A DNA stretch of 64,000 nucleotides from Pomphorhynchus laevis (lineage: Eukaryota > Acanthocephala > Palaeacanthocephala > Echinorhynchida > Pomphorhynchidae), in assembly GCA_012934845.2 (NCBI GenBank), contig WNNJ02002751.1:248001-312000 (forward strand), written 5' to 3'. Position 1 is the first letter of the stretch. Each line of letters opens with the position of its first letter. Position numbers and translations under genes: made by a program. Under the pieces are notes generated by a model that saw only the letters and a program-made list of their open reading frames with translations, was not told the origin of the DNA and made no database searches. Positions 41,601 to 52,412 of the stretch are shown in pieces.

Positions 41601-41949
41601 GCTTCGTTTGACGGATATCACCCCAAGTTCTGTAAAAAGGAAAAATCATACATGAACGATCATCAAGTTGTGTACGCTGTTTTTGCAACACAGCATGCTT
41701 ATCACTCTTACATGTATTTTTCTGTTCTCATTTGTTATGCATATCTTTAAAAATAAATAGATACGCTGAGGTGGGTAGGGTTATTTCGGTTGACTTCTTG
41801 TACTTTTGACACAGAATTAATTATGTCAATCAATGAAATATACCCATATCAAGAAGTAGGAAGAAAGAAAGAAAACGTAATGCTTGTTTTATTTGGCTTA
41901 TGTATGATTTTTAATTAAATTTAATAATAACTTAAATATAACTTTAAAA
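41601..41949. other. Intergenic stretch
   Basis: No coding sequence or repeat is recognised. Sequence is AT-rich with purine runs near 41855-41880. Confidence 0.5.
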
Positions 41950-44015
41950 TTTCACAGTGAATAGCGAACTGGGTTCGTGGTACCGATCTTTTAGAAAGGT
42001 GACCGAATTGTGTGTTCCTACAATCGGGGCATCACTCTTAGCCAAACTGGTAAGCTATTTGCTAGGATTCTTGAGTTAAGGATACGGCCCATAGTTGATG
42101 GACAGTTGCAAAAGGAACAATGCGTTTTCGTCCAGTTCAAGGAACTACGGATCAGTTTTTTTACTCTCTCAACAATCCTCAAACGGTCTTGAGAGTTTGC
42201 TCAACCGGCCTACATGTGCTTTGTAGATTTGGAAAACGCGATCCACCGAGTTCCCGAGAGAGGTTGTGGAAGGTACTAAGGGAGTATATAGTACTACACT
42301 ATCTTCAAGTAGCTGTGGGTTCTTTGTATAAACAAAGTATGATTTGTGTTCGCGTTCTAGGTAGGAAGTCTGGATCATTACCAGTAGGCGTTGGGCTTTG
42401 CCATGGTTGTTTTTTGTCTTTATTTTTGTTTTTTTGTCTACACTGACAAAATAATGAGACAAGTTTCTTTTACGGATGTCAGTCTTAAGTTCGGTTCAAT
42501 CAAAATATAATCTCTGCTTTTGGCAGATAAAAAAAAAGATTTATTTTAACGTGGCAAATGCGTGCCAGCGCACGCTTACATGACCACAACAAAAACAAAA
42601 CTGTGAATCAGGCGTCGAGAAGGTGTGAACGGAGGAGGTGTTTGAATGTGATAAAAGAGGGAGCGCGGCGGACGTCGAGAGGGAGTTGATTCCAGGCGAG
42701 TGAGGCGGCGACGAGGAAGGATCGGAGACCGTAGTTGTTGGAGTAATTAGGAACGTGGAGTAAGAGGGTATGACAGGAACGAAGCGATAGCGAGGTGGGG
42801 CGAGTATCGTCTAAGAAAGGAAGGTTGATGAACGATGGGGAGCCGACAGCGATGAGACGAAAAGTAATGAGAAGAAGGCGGAGTTTGATGCGGATGTGGA
42901 TGGTGGGCCAGGAGAGTTGGGCAAAATATGTGGATGTGTGGTCGAAGCGACGGAGGCGAAAGAGCACTCGAACGGCGGTGTTCATTATTCGTTGTAGGGG
43001 TAGGATGATGTATTTTGGAGAATTGGCGAAAAGGCTAAGGCAGTAATCGATATTAGGGAAAAGAAGCGATGAAAGAAGAGACATACAAGAACGGAAGTCG
43101 ATAAGGGGGCGGATACGGCGGATGTCACGAAGAATTAAGTTAGACGAGCGGACCTTGTCACGGACGAAGGGTTTAAAGGAAAGGTGATCATCGAAATGGA
43201 AGCCTAAGAAAGTGAGATTGTGGACTACAGGGATGATCGATGAGGCAAAAGATACAATGGTAGGAGATATGCTTGGTTTACGGGGAAGGATCCACATTAT
43301 TTTGGACTTTTCGGCGTTTAGAACGAGATGGAGATTGGAGAGACGCTTGTAGATAGAAGAGAGACAGTTGGAGGCAGAAATGGCGATATCGTGTATGCGA
43401 GGCTTCTTGTTGGCTTCTTGTTCTGCAGACATGCAATGCGTACTAGATCGATTTATGATGGAATGCCAAGCTGAATGAATGTTGGTTTATATCTCCAAGA
43501 ATGTATCTGCTTTCGTTCCACATTCATGTGTCAATGTCAATCCGGATTGGGGAAAAGGTTCTTACTGATGTGGGGGATTTTAAGTATCTTGGGGAATTGT
43601 TCTCGACGGACGGCATGAGCATCAGCGAGATTGAGAAATCGGATTTGTGCAGCTAACATAGCAATGCATTCTTTGGCAGGTATATCGTAGTGAAGCGAGA
43701 ATTAAGTCTTCGGGCGAAGCTTTCGGTTTATCAGGCAATCTTCGTTCCATACTAACCTATGGTCATGAGCTTTGGGATATGACCGAAAGGATAATATCTC
43801 GAATACATGCGACGGAAATGAGGTTCTTTCGCTCTGTGACCGGCCTTAGGCTTAGGGATAACGTTAGGAATTCGGTCATCCGGGATGAATTCGGACTAAA
43901 GTCGCTGCTTCTTTACATCGTAGAAAGTCAGTTAAAGTGGTTAGGGCATGTTCTGAGGATGTCTAGGGATCATCTTCCTAGGAGGGTTTTCCAGTCCGGG
44001 AATCCGGACTAGTAG
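41950..44015 (+). mobile_element. RTE-like LINE (RTE-2), split by an L2b copy
   Basis: The left part (41990-42530) holds RT fingers and palm: NRGITLSQTGKLFARILELRIRPIVDGQLQKEQCVF, then LWKVLREY and SGSLPVGVGLCHGC, where the usual RQGCPLSP is degraded. An L2b 3' end interrupts at 42536-43435. The right part (43436-44015) resumes with KRFLLMWGILSILGNC and the C-terminal domain MTERIISRIHATEMRFF, LLLYIVESQLKWLGHVLRMSRDHLPRRVF. The frame is broken many times. It is the same family as RTE-1. Confidence 0.8.
42536..43435 (-). mobile_element. L2b LINE 3' end (L2b-5)
   Basis: The minus-strand frame 43432-42608 (274 aa, open) is the RT C-terminal half: IHDIAISASNCLSSI, LNAEKSKIMWILPRKPSI, VVHNLTFLGFHFDDHLSFK and LAWNQLPLDVRRAP. 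The 3' UTR contains the aacgtggcaaatgcgtgc motif. It is a 5'-truncated insertion in RTE-2, the best kept L2b copy here. Palm motifs A-C lie upstream and are absent. Confidence 0.85.
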
Positions 44016-44054
44016 TTGACAGGAAAAATCCGGTGTAATGTTATTTCTTTTTTT

Positions 44055-44163
44055 ATTAATTAAAACTACTCTTAATTTCAATCGTAAAGCAGACATATTC
44101 AAATTTACAATAAACATATTTTTGCATGAGCATTCATGCATACCATATAATATAAAATATAAT
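44055..44163 (+). mobile_element. Naiad fragment (Naiad-7)
   Basis: A 110-bp plus-strand piece corresponding to Naiad-2 7345-7453 (aaactact...ttaca..aaacatatttttgcatgagcattcatgc). It is wedged between RTE-2 and RLE-3. Confidence 0.75.
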
Positions 44164-45340
44164 ATGTGATGCCCCTGTTTTGAGCTTTGCTCTTTTGGCG
44201 GTCAATGAATAATTTTTTTAGAATAAATTATTATTATCAAAAAGTAATATTTACAAGTTAGGTTACCCTCAAATGGGCCCGATAGGTCATATCAATGTGG
44301 ATCTGTTTTGTGGTGTGTTACGATGTGCTGATTTCACGCACATGGATGCTGATTTGGCTAGGCTGATGCCGATTTTGCATCGTAAATTGCGGATGCACTC
44401 TTCATAGCGCATGTGAAATTTGAAGGCCTTCTTTTTTGCCATATGTTTGAGTACCTGGTCGGTTTGACCATCTATTCCTCCATTAGCTGCAAAAATCAAT
44501 GGATTGAAGCTCGCTCTTTCAAAACGCTCAATTCGTTCACCATACTTTGCATACTTTCTTTGTGCGTTGTACATGAAGTGTGAATTAGGGTTGCCAAGAG
44601 AATACGAAGGAGCTAGATGGTTGAATATACATACATCCATTAAGGATCGCTTCGTTCGATTTCCAAATAACCCATAACATTCAATGTCTAGTCGTGTTCC
44701 TTGTTCCTTAGACGGTGTTGATCTTTCAAACGCTCCACTCGGGGATATTACGGTAAGCACAGGCTCTCGAGCAGTAGTGAGAGATAAAATATTTAGCTCA
44801 GCGGTGATCAAATCACATATGATATTGTGACGAATTGATGGTAATCCACTTACTTGACAAGAATGTGCATGTGAAATTTCAAATTTGGCACTGCAAAGAC
44901 ACGTTGATGGTGCATTTGGAGGTGACTAACCATATCTTGCTGCTACAGCGTCATGAAATTCATTTTTAGACAAAGCGTGATGACGATGTTCGAATGCTCT
45001 AACGGACAAGCATGTTGACGCTCCCTTCATGCTTGCGTACAACATTTTATGGTATGCCTCTTCATTATGAAATTTTAATGCGTGTGCTTGCTTGTGAAAA
45101 TCTATGTCACGCTCTTTTGATATCTCTAAAGCTTTTTCATGTTGTTTTGCCTTGATTTGAGTTACAGGAATATTTTCAGAAAGGATACTGCACAAACGAA
45201 TGGAATATTTTAAGTTTAGTTCAGGTCGTGTATCCGGCAGGGAAATTCCAAGTCAACCATAACGTAGAGGTAACTGAATAATGTCAATGCGGGACTGAAG
45301 GAGTCGAATGCCAATCATGGACGTAATCACTTTATTGTCA
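44164..45340 (-). mobile_element. RLE-type LINE, 3' part (RLE-3)
   Basis: The minus strand from 45195 to 44287 encodes the segments GASTCLSVRAFEHRHHALSKNEF, the Cys/His finger region (broken), EPVLTVISPSG, TRLDIECYGLF...RSLMDVCIFNHLAPSY, and the tail KYGERIERFERASFNPLIFAANGG. This is the RLE region and C-terminal tail of the family. The 3' UTR carries the aaatgggcc box near 44273-44281. One main break lies near 44812-44930. The RT is missing. Confidence 0.8.
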
Positions 45341-47108
45341 ACGAATATTTTTTTTATTTTTTTTAAATTATGCCTGATTTATTTCAAAAATTACATTCAT
45401 GGAATCCCGCAAATGGGTTCATTTATAACAAACATAATTGAAATAAATATTCATTTGATGTAATCACCGTCTCCGTTGTTCGAAACTATGAATGGAGAAA
45501 AGGATGCATTTTCAAATCAATAATTCGTTCTTCGTATTTCGCTCGCTTTCTGCTTTCGTGATATTCAAATGCAGCGGATGGTGATTTAATGGTATAGGAT
45601 GGTACAAGAATATTGAAGACACAAACGTCGATGAACGTTCGCTGCATCCTAGTTCCAAAAGTCCGTTGCACACAATATATGCTCGAGCTTCAGGTTTGCG
45701 AGTTGTCGTACTTGTCAAAAAGTTGTAGCATTCGTGGACTGCTGACAGGCACGGTTCCAAGACAACACAGCTACATGCAGTGGACAAATATCTAGATAGT
45801 GTATCTCGTATCTCGTTATGTCTAATTATTGTCGAGGCACCCTTACGACACGATAACGCATGACAGCAAGACATCTCTGATCCACATATGCATATACCCG
45901 ATATGTCGTTTGGAGTCCATCCATACCGTGCTGCGACAGCATCTTGAAATTCATGATGTGACAGGTTGAATGATTTAAACGATAGTAGACGGATTGTTAA
46001 CTAGCTGGATGCGCCCTTCAAACTAGCGTACTGTAAAATATTTTCCGCATCCTCGAATAATTTGACGATATCAGCTCTTATGGCTCTTGCAGTGGCTAAG
46101 TTTGTGCTGGTTATAAGTCTTCGGGCCTCATGTTAGTCATCAATTAATTCAGAAAAACTCAAATCTTTTGAGTAGGTAAACGTTAAAATTCTTGACGATT
46201 CAAACTGCGATACTGCTTCCACGATAGGACTTCTGATGCCAAGACCACCAACGGACGTTGATAATGCAATAATATGCTTCTGCATGTCAGATAGTTCGGT
46301 GTTGACAAGTATTTGTACAAATTGCCCATAAATCTCATCGTGTAATGATTGCATGCTTTCAGGAGTGATTTTAGTCGTCCTTGAAAGGTGTATCCACTTT
46401 GATTGGGCTCCATATACGAATGTATAATAAGCTGAGTGTGCATCAAACCTAGCAGCGTCAGTCAGCTTAGTGATTAGAGAGATATACTTTGACAAAGTGA
46501 TATTGCACGTATGAGTGAATCTGTGTTTGATGATGCTCCCTCATACATTCGAGTAAGTTCAGCGATGAAGATTTTCGATTCAGAACAACGTGGCAATCGA
46601 AACAGATTAGGTTTCCATAGAATTACCTCATCGTACACTTCATCCATTTGGACAGCCTTTTTGGTTGGAACGTCGGCAGACTCTGTGAAAATCAGGACAT
46701 TATCGCCCTCTAGTGTAGGTACTTCTAGTCGATTTGAGCAGTTCCTAGCAAGGCAGTCCATACACGATTTTCCAGACCTTGCGCATTTACACCCCTTGCA
46801 GCGTGCCGCTTGGCCATTGCATGTACAGCATCTGGGCATATCAGCAGGCTTTCCCCGAGGCATGTGTTGTGTTTTTTTTGTAAACTGATATTTCTCGTTG
46901 GGTTTATCGTTGGGTTATGTTGTAATTGTAAATTTTATTGTAATTAGCTTTGGTGATCGAGTATTTAAGCCGTACAGAGCAAGTCCTTATGAGTTTAATA
47001 GGGACTTAATCTTGTATCGTTGATGTTTGCTGATCGTTGCCAATCGTTTGTTATTGTATTGTACAATTTGTCCAACAGTTGTGTATATTAATTGTATGTT
47101 ATTTTATT
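45341..47108 (-). mobile_element. RLE-type LINE, internally deleted copy with CXC-like start (RLE-4)
   Basis: 5' leader (about 47108-46864), N-terminal CXC-like ORF (46863-46474), then directly the post-RT region (46495-46133: DAARFDAHSAYY, ALSTSVGGLGIRSPI), the RLE finger (45874-45512: CCHALSCRKGASTIIRHNEIRDTL), the DVCVFNILVPSY stretch and the 3' UTR with its cgcaaatgggttc box near 45408-45420. The whole RT core is absent between 46474 and 46495, so this is a deletion derivative that kept both ends. Confidence 0.8.
46474..46863 (-). CDS. CXC-like N-terminal protein of RLE-4
   Basis: A 129-aa frame starting MPRGKPADMPRCC. Cysteines fall at 12, 13, 15, 22, 25, 27, 34, 37 and 42 (C-C-x-C-N-G, then C-x2-C-x-C-A, then C-x2-C-x4-C). 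RLE-6 has exactly the same spacing. The pattern recalls the CXC zinc-binding module of tesmin/TSO1 proteins and may bind DNA. It continues with DEVYDEVILWKPNLFRLPRC, conserved in RLE-6 as DEIYKKVIQRTPNLFALPAC. It ends in the deletion that removes the RT. Confidence 0.7.
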   Translation of the reverse strand: MPRGKPADMPRCCTCNGQAARCKGCKCARSGKSCMDCLARNCSNRLEVPTLEGDNVLIFTESADVPTKKAVQMDEVYDEVILWKPNLFRLPRCSESKIFIAELTRMYEGASSNTDSLIRAISLCQSISL

Positions 47109-47365
47109 GTGTGTTTAAGCTCTTAAAATGTAAGAACTTAATATAACCAAGACAAATTTCAATTATAATAATATTATAATAATAAAATAATATATTATTA
47201 TATAAAAATATATTATTTGTATATAAATATACAAATACGCAATCAATTTTGAGCAGACAATCAGCTGCATGGCTATAGTCTTGTATGTTATAATAATATA
47301 ATAATATTATAATAATATTATAATATAATAATATAATAATATATAATATCAATAATATTTTAACT
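47109..47365. other. AT-rich stretch with ATAATA-type repeats
   Basis: Simple repeats (ataataatattata and similar) dominate. The frame across it is low-complexity and not a gene. Confidence 0.7.
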
Positions 47366-47625
47366 CAATGAATAATAATGCCAATGAATAATTATTTTAA
47401 TAAAATATTTTTTTATAACAATACATGTTCAGTTACCTGCAAATGGGTCCTCTACATATTTTTACAAAATTGTTCATTCATTTTTTAAGTCTTTTATTGT
47501 GAAGTTGCATCCTCACACTGCTTCATAGCGTCACATCGTCGTAGACAAAACGACGAAACTCTTGGCTATGGCGACGACAATCTTTGTTCGAATTTAATTG
47601 ACGCACGTCGCGTAATCAATATTGT
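47366..47625 (-). mobile_element. RLE-type LINE 3' end (RLE-5), part left of the gypsy element
   Basis: A minus-strand frame reads IRTKIVVAIAKSFVVLS (about 47500-47590), equivalent to LRCKIGISLAKSASMC of RLE-3. The 3' UTR has the ctgcaaatgggtcc box at 47438-47451. The copy continues at 51428 beyond the gypsy insertion. Confidence 0.75.
47621..47625 (+). repeat. 5-bp target duplication of the gypsy element, left (attgt)
   Basis: Repeated at 51428-51432, right after the 3' LTR. Confidence 0.8.
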
Positions 47626-47715
47626 TGATATATGATTTTCTATTAACTAATCTGTATTGTGTTGTTTTAGATTGATTTTGATAAAGCTTATCTTGGAAAG
47701 CTCTCTTTTATTACA
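47626..47715 (+). repeat. 5' LTR of the gypsy element (90 bp)
   Basis: TG...CA ends, identical to the 3' LTR over its full length. Contains attgattttgataaa at 47671-47685, the partner of the putative primer-binding stretch. Confidence 0.9.
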
Positions 47716-47729
47716 ATTTATCAAAATCA

Positions 47730-50700
47730 ATGGAGAAGTTCTTGAAGCCTCAAATATTTGCAAGCGATCCTGATAGCAGTTCTTCCTCTCAAGAATGGTC
47801 TCATTGGAAGTCAAAATTTCAATCGTTTATTTCTTGTTTGGATAGCCCATCTGATGCGCAACAACTTTCTTTGTTGGTAAATCTGTTATCGACGCGATTA
47901 TACTTGCCGATTTCAAAATGTACAACTTTTGTGGAGGCTGTCTTTATACTCGATGGTATACTGCTCCATCCAATCAACTCAGTTTTTGCTCGGTATAAAC
48001 TTCACAGTTCAACACAAACCGACAATCAGACGTTGTCGCAGTATGTTCGTCAATTGGAGGCGCTTGCGGATGAATGCGATTTCAAAGATGTGGTTGCATT
48101 AGAGAATAGAAAACAGCATATTCTTGATTCTTTCGTACAGGGCATCCGATCGTCGTACATTCGCCAGCGACTGTTGGAAAATAAAGCCAACTCGCTCGAA
48201 GAAATGTTGACACTTGCATACGCGTTAGAATCCGCACAAGTTCAATCCGATCAATTTCGCACAACTGAAAATCAAAGCGACATATCGCTAAATCATTCAT
48301 CGTCGGCATCGATTAACAAAATCGAAATTCGTCCTTCAAACACTAAAGAATCGGTATTACACACGAATCAACTTAATTGTTACTTTTGTGGTCGAGCTCG
48401 TCATTATCGCACTGCTTGTCCTGCTAAAAATGCTACTTGCTATCAATGTGGAAAAAAAGGACATTTTGCATCAGTGTGTAAGTCATCGAAAACTTCGCAT
48501 ATCACTGCGACCCTGGAATGCCTTTCGTCTCGCATCTCTCCACGTTTGTCAAATCAACTGATGAAATGCACTGAGACAGTAGAAATTCAATCTCAACAAA
48601 TTGTGGCACTTATTGATACTGGTAGCACGCACAATTTTATCGATTCTTCGACTGTACACTTATTAAATCTTTCAAAATTGAAGTGCAATGAACACGTAGT
48701 AATGGCTACGAAATCAACAACTAAGCAAATCACCGAATATTGTATCGTAGATATGGTTTTTAATGGAATCTCATATAAAACTGTAAAGTTTTTCGCGATG
48801 GATAGATTATGTTTTCCGGTAATTATTGGTCTCGATTTTTTGTCAAAATTGAAATCTCTTACTTTAAATTTTAATGGACAGTCATCATCGGTGCAAATCA
48901 ATCACATTCAGTCTGCCAAACTAGAAGCTCCTGACCTATTTCCTAATCTGCCTTCAAATGTAAAACCCATTGCATCAAAATCTAGACGTTATAATTATGA
49001 TGATCTCGGTTTTATACGAAAGGAGATTCAAAATTTGCAAAACGATGGAATAATTGAGCAAAGCAGATCACCGTGGAGATCTCAAGTACTTGTCGTTCGT
49101 TCTCAGCTTCACAAGCCACGAATGGTTATAGATTATTCCCGTACAATCAATTACTATACTCAATTAGACGCATACCCCTTACCGAATATTCAAGCGATTA
49201 TAGACAGGGTATCGACTTTTAAAGTTTTTTCAAGACTTGATTTATCGTCTGCCTATCATCAAGTATCTATTCGAAAGCAAGATAGACCGTACACAGCCTT
49301 TGAAGCCAATGGACGTCTGTGGCAATTTTGTCGATTGCCCTTCGGTATTACTAATGCTGTTCCCTGTTTTCAACGACTGATGGATTCAGTTATCGAAGAA
49401 AAGAATTTGACGGGAACATATGCTTATCTAGATGACATTATAATTTGCGGTAATACTGTCGAAGAACATAACGAACGTCTAAATTGTTTCATGAAAATTG
49501 CCAATTCGCTAAATCTGACAATTTCAAAGCAAAAGTCTGAATACCAATTAGAAACGATTTGTTTTTTGGGCTACTTAATTTCGCAAGGCACTATCCGTCC
49601 TGACCCGAGCAGAGTTAAACCACTAATGGAGATGCAAAATCCACACGATCAGAAGTCGTTAAAAAGGATGTGTGGAATGTTCGCTCATTATGCAAAGTGG
49701 ATCGAGAACTTTTCACTCAAAATTAAGCCTCTATTAAATGTTATTTTGTTTCCACTCAATGATGAAGTGACATGTGCGATAAAAAATCTTAAAAACGATA
49801 TTGCATCTGCATCACTTGCAGCTATTGACCCTTATAAAGAATTTGTCGTTGAGACCGATGCATCGAATTGTGCTATTGGTGCTATACTAAGTCAAGATTC
49901 TCGACCTGTTGCGTTTTTCTCCCGATCGCTTTCAAACTCACAACGAAAACAATCAGCTATAGAACTAGAGGCAATGGCAGTTGTCGAAAGCGTTCGATAT
50001 TGGAGACACCATCTCACAAATCGTCCTTTTAAGTTAATAACAGATCAAAGATCTGTTAGCATGATGTTTGGAAATCATAAATGCAGCAAAATCAAAGCTG
50101 ATAAATTTGCACGTTGGAAGATTGAATTGTCACCTTATCGCTTCGACATTATTTACAGACCCGGATCGCAGAATGAATGTGCGGACGCCCTGTCACGAGA
50201 TAATGCAATTTTGTGCAATGCTAATGTCTCCCATTTGTATCAATTACATGATAAACTCTGCCATGCCGGTATAATCCGTTTGCACCATTACGTTAAAACG
50301 ATGAATTTACCATATGGAATAGACGATATTCGCGAGATGGTTGGAAAATGTAAAATATGCCGTCGTCTTAAACCTCGCTTTTATCAACCAGCAGCAATGG
50401 GACAGCTAGTTAAGGCCACTAGACCATTTGAAAGGCTGAATATCGATTTCAAAGGTCCTATGCCTTCAAACAATGAAAACATTTATGCCTTGTGTATCAT
50501 CGATGAATATTCAAGGTTCCTATTCGTATTTCCCTGCAGATATATGACGTCTACCACTGTAATCAAGTGTCTGAAGTCGCTATTTTGCATGTTCGGTCCA
50601 CCAGCTTACATACACAGCGATCGTGGAAAATCCTTTATGTCAAACGAACTACGAGAATTTTTGTTTTCACATGGTACTGCACAGAGTCATTCGAGTGCTT

Positions 50701-51347
50701 ATCATCCACAGGGAAACGGACTTGTCGAACGATACAATGGGATCATTTGGTCGTCTATAACAGCTTCGTTGGAATCGTGCAATTTGCCTATAGAAAATTG
50801 GCAGGATATGTTACCTCAAGCGCTCAATGCAGTTCGTAGTTTACTCTCGACCAGTACCAATTTTACACCACATGAACGAATGTTTGGTTTTCAGCGTCGA
50901 ATGATAAATATCAATGATTTGCCACATTGGCTTATTCCAAATTCATCTGTTTGGATGAAGAATGATAGAGCTGGCAAATATAATAATAAAGTTGATGAAG
51001 CTATTGTGATAGCATCCAATCCTTATTATAGTCGTGTCTCTAGAGATGATGGAAAGATCGTGACTGTTTCAAATAGTAAATTAGCACAAGGAGAAGGATC
51101 CATCGAAACAAACGAAAATAACCCTGAAGCGTCTATCAACGATTTTTATCGGGATACCAGCAATGTACATTCGCAAAATTCGATCGACACATGTTCTCAA
51201 AATGACGAGTGTACCGAGAATATAAATCGCTTAGACGACAATCATACAACTTGCAAACCGACGCGACAGAGACGACTACCTTCGTATTTACGCGACTACG
51301 AAGTTGAGCTACATTCAATAGAAAAAGGCGAGAAGAATGATATATGA
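47730..51347 (+). CDS. Gypsy gag-pol polyprotein
   Basis: Parts in order: a gag region (about residues 1-190); two CCHC zinc knuckles near 222-250 (CYFCGRARHYRTAC, CYQCGKKGHFASVC); an aspartic protease near 290 (ALIDTGSTHNFI); RT with SRLDLSSAYHQV and YLDDIIICG; an RNase H-like domain near VVETDASNCAIGAIL; and an integrase with a zinc-binding start (CKICRRLKP), NIDFKGPMP, IHSDRGKSF and GNGLVERYNG. The pol order RT-RNase H-integrase and the sequence style assign it to Ty3/gypsy. No envelope-like ORF follows. The frame ends a few bases inside the 3' LTR. It looks whole. Confidence 0.93.
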   Translation: MEKFLKPQIFASDPDSSSSSQEWSHWKSKFQSFISCLDSPSDAQQLSLLVNLLSTRLYLPISKCTTFVEAVFILDGILLHPINSVFARYKLHSSTQTDNQTLSQYVRQLEALADECDFKDVVALENRKQHILDSFVQGIRSSYIRQRLLENKANSLEEMLTLAYALESAQVQSDQFRTTENQSDISLNHSSSASINKIEIRPSNTKESVLHTNQLNCYFCGRARHYRTACPAKNATCYQCGKKGHFASVCKSSKTSHITATLECLSSRISPRLSNQLMKCTETVEIQSQQIVALIDTGSTHNFIDSSTVHLLNLSKLKCNEHVVMATKSTTKQITEYCIVDMVFNGISYKTVKFFAMDRLCFPVIIGLDFLSKLKSLTLNFNGQSSSVQINHIQSAKLEAPDLFPNLPSNVKPIASKSRRYNYDDLGFIRKEIQNLQNDGIIEQSRSPWRSQVLVVRSQLHKPRMVIDYSRTINYYTQLDAYPLPNIQAIIDRVSTFKVFSRLDLSSAYHQVSIRKQDRPYTAFEANGRLWQFCRLPFGITNAVPCFQRLMDSVIEEKNLTGTYAYLDDIIICGNTVEEHNERLNCFMKIANSLNLTISKQKSEYQLETICFLGYLISQGTIRPDPSRVKPLMEMQNPHDQKSLKRMCGMFAHYAKWIENFSLKIKPLLNVILFPLNDEVTCAIKNLKNDIASASLAAIDPYKEFVVETDASNCAIGAILSQDSRPVAFFSRSLSNSQRKQSAIELEAMAVVESVRYWRHHLTNRPFKLITDQRSVSMMFGNHKCSKIKADKFARWKIELSPYRFDIIYRPGSQNECADALSRDNAILCNANVSHLYQLHDKLCHAGIIRLHHYVKTMNLPYGIDDIREMVGKCKICRRLKPRFYQPAAMGQLVKATRPFERLNIDFKGPMPSNNENIYALCIIDEYSRFLFVFPCRYMTSTTVIKCLKSLFCMFGPPAYIHSDRGKSFMSNELREFLFSHGTAQSHSSAYHPQGNGLVERYNGIIWSSITASLESCNLPIENWQDMLPQALNAVRSLLSTSTNFTPHERMFGFQRRMININDLPHWLIPNSSVWMKNDRAGKYNNKVDEAIVIASNPYYSRVSRDDGKIVTVSNSKLAQGEGSIETNENNPEASINDFYRDTSNVHSQNSIDTCSQNDECTENINRLDDNHTTCKPTRQRRLPSYLRDYEVELHSIEKGEKNDI

Positions 51348-51427
51348 TTTTCTATTAACTAATCTGTATTGTGTTGTTTTAGATTGATTTTGATAAAGCT
51401 TATCTTGGAAAGCTCTCTTTTATTACA
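51338..51427 (+). repeat. 3' LTR of the gypsy element (90 bp)
   Basis: Identical to the 5' LTR and followed by the attgt target duplication. Confidence 0.9.
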
Positions 51428-52090
51428 ATTGTTTTCATTGGATATATTGCCAGATATTTTTTAAGGACTTGATTGGCATCCATTTCAATTCCTACACTCG
51501 TTGTTAGTACGAAAGGATAAAATACAGCTCTTTCAATCCTGGTTACTCGTTCGGCATATTTTGCTAGTTTCCTTGAACGATGGTAATTATAGCTGGTAAT
51601 TAATTCGCATTTATTTTCATTTAAATGGATGCCGAAATATGGTCAAATTCTACTTGATAGGTTCCATACTGTTAATAAATCATTTACATTGCCAACACAT
51701 ATCCCATCATCCGCGAACCATCTATGACTAACGTCTGGAGCGGCAGCTAGAAGCCGTTGAATTAATGGCAGAGATGATGCAGCATACGCAATCATTGAGA
51801 GTGGATCACCCTGTGAATATCCCTCATTTGAGTAGAGAAAATCTCCGTCTACAGACAAACTCGCAGAGCAACCATAAATATTTCTTAAAACAGTTGTCAA
51901 CGAAGGGCAAACCTTTTCAATATTTACCAGTGCAAGCTTTCAAATTACGTTATTAAAAGCATTACTTGCATCTAATTGCAAAATGCCAAATTATTCATTC
52001 TCGTTATAAATATGCCTTACAGAATGAATGGCCGTTTCAACACAACAGCTTTGACCATCACATAGATGATAGCATCCCGCGACTTGATTT
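51428..52090 (-). mobile_element. RLE-type LINE (RLE-5), part right of the gypsy element
   Basis: Next to the gypsy border the minus strand encodes SRKLAKYAERVTRIERAVFYPFVLTTSVG, the C-terminal tail. Beyond an internal deletion, the frame 51900-51643 encodes the RT palm: NIYGCSASLSVDGDFLYSNEGYSQGDPLSM (motif B) and HRWFADDGICVG (motif C, FADD). Further fragments run to about 52090. Together with 47366-47625 it forms one interrupted copy. Confidence 0.8.
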
Positions 52091-52142
52091 TTTAATGACT
52101 TGATTGGCATCCTTAAAAAATTTTGGTTTATGATAAACATAC

Positions 52143-52365
52143 ATTCCAGATTATTCTTGTCAGTACTAGATTATTCCTGTCAGTTCCAGATTATTCCTGT
52201 CAGTTCCAGATTATTCCTGTCAGTTCCAGATTGTTCCTGTCAGTTCCAGATTATTTCTGTCAGTTCCAGATTATTCCTGTCAGTTCCATATTATTCCTGT
52301 CAGTTCCTGATTATTCCTGTCAGTTCCTGATTATTCCTGTCAGTTCCTGATTACTCCTGTCAGTT
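52143..52365 (+). repeat. Eleven 20-bp tandem repeats at the L2-B 5' end
   Basis: The unit cagttccagattattcctgt is the complement of the L2-A unit, with the same count and position. A GC-rich motif, gctcgctacgctcgcgg, follows at about 52367-52384. Confidence 0.9.
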
Positions 52366-52412
52366 CAGCTCGCTACGCTCGCGGATTGAGCTCAATCTAT
52401 TGATAAAAGATC

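Larger units (their letters stand above)
47626..51427 (+). mobile_element. Ty3/gypsy LTR retrotransposon, apparently whole
   Basis: It has two identical 90-bp LTRs (47626-47715, 51338-51427) that start TG and end CA, flanked by attgt on both sides. A single gag-pol frame of 1205 codons lies between. It is inserted in RLE-5. The LTRs are unusually short for the family, and their identity suggests a young insertion, although 90 bp gives little resolution. No breaks are seen. Just inside the left LTR, tttatcaaaatcaat (47717-47731) is the exact complement of LTR bases 47671-47685. This resembles the self-priming layout known from Tf1/sushi-type elements, and no ordinary tRNA primer site is evident. 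Confidence 0.92.

Noticed and set aside
47104-47352. Tyr/Ile-rich 82-aa ORF
   Set aside because: It is a product of ATA/TAT simple repeats, without homologous style or neighbours.
47626-51427. Endogenous retrovirus
   Set aside because: No envelope-like ORF follows pol and the LTRs are only 90 bp. It is a plain Ty3/gypsy retrotransposon.
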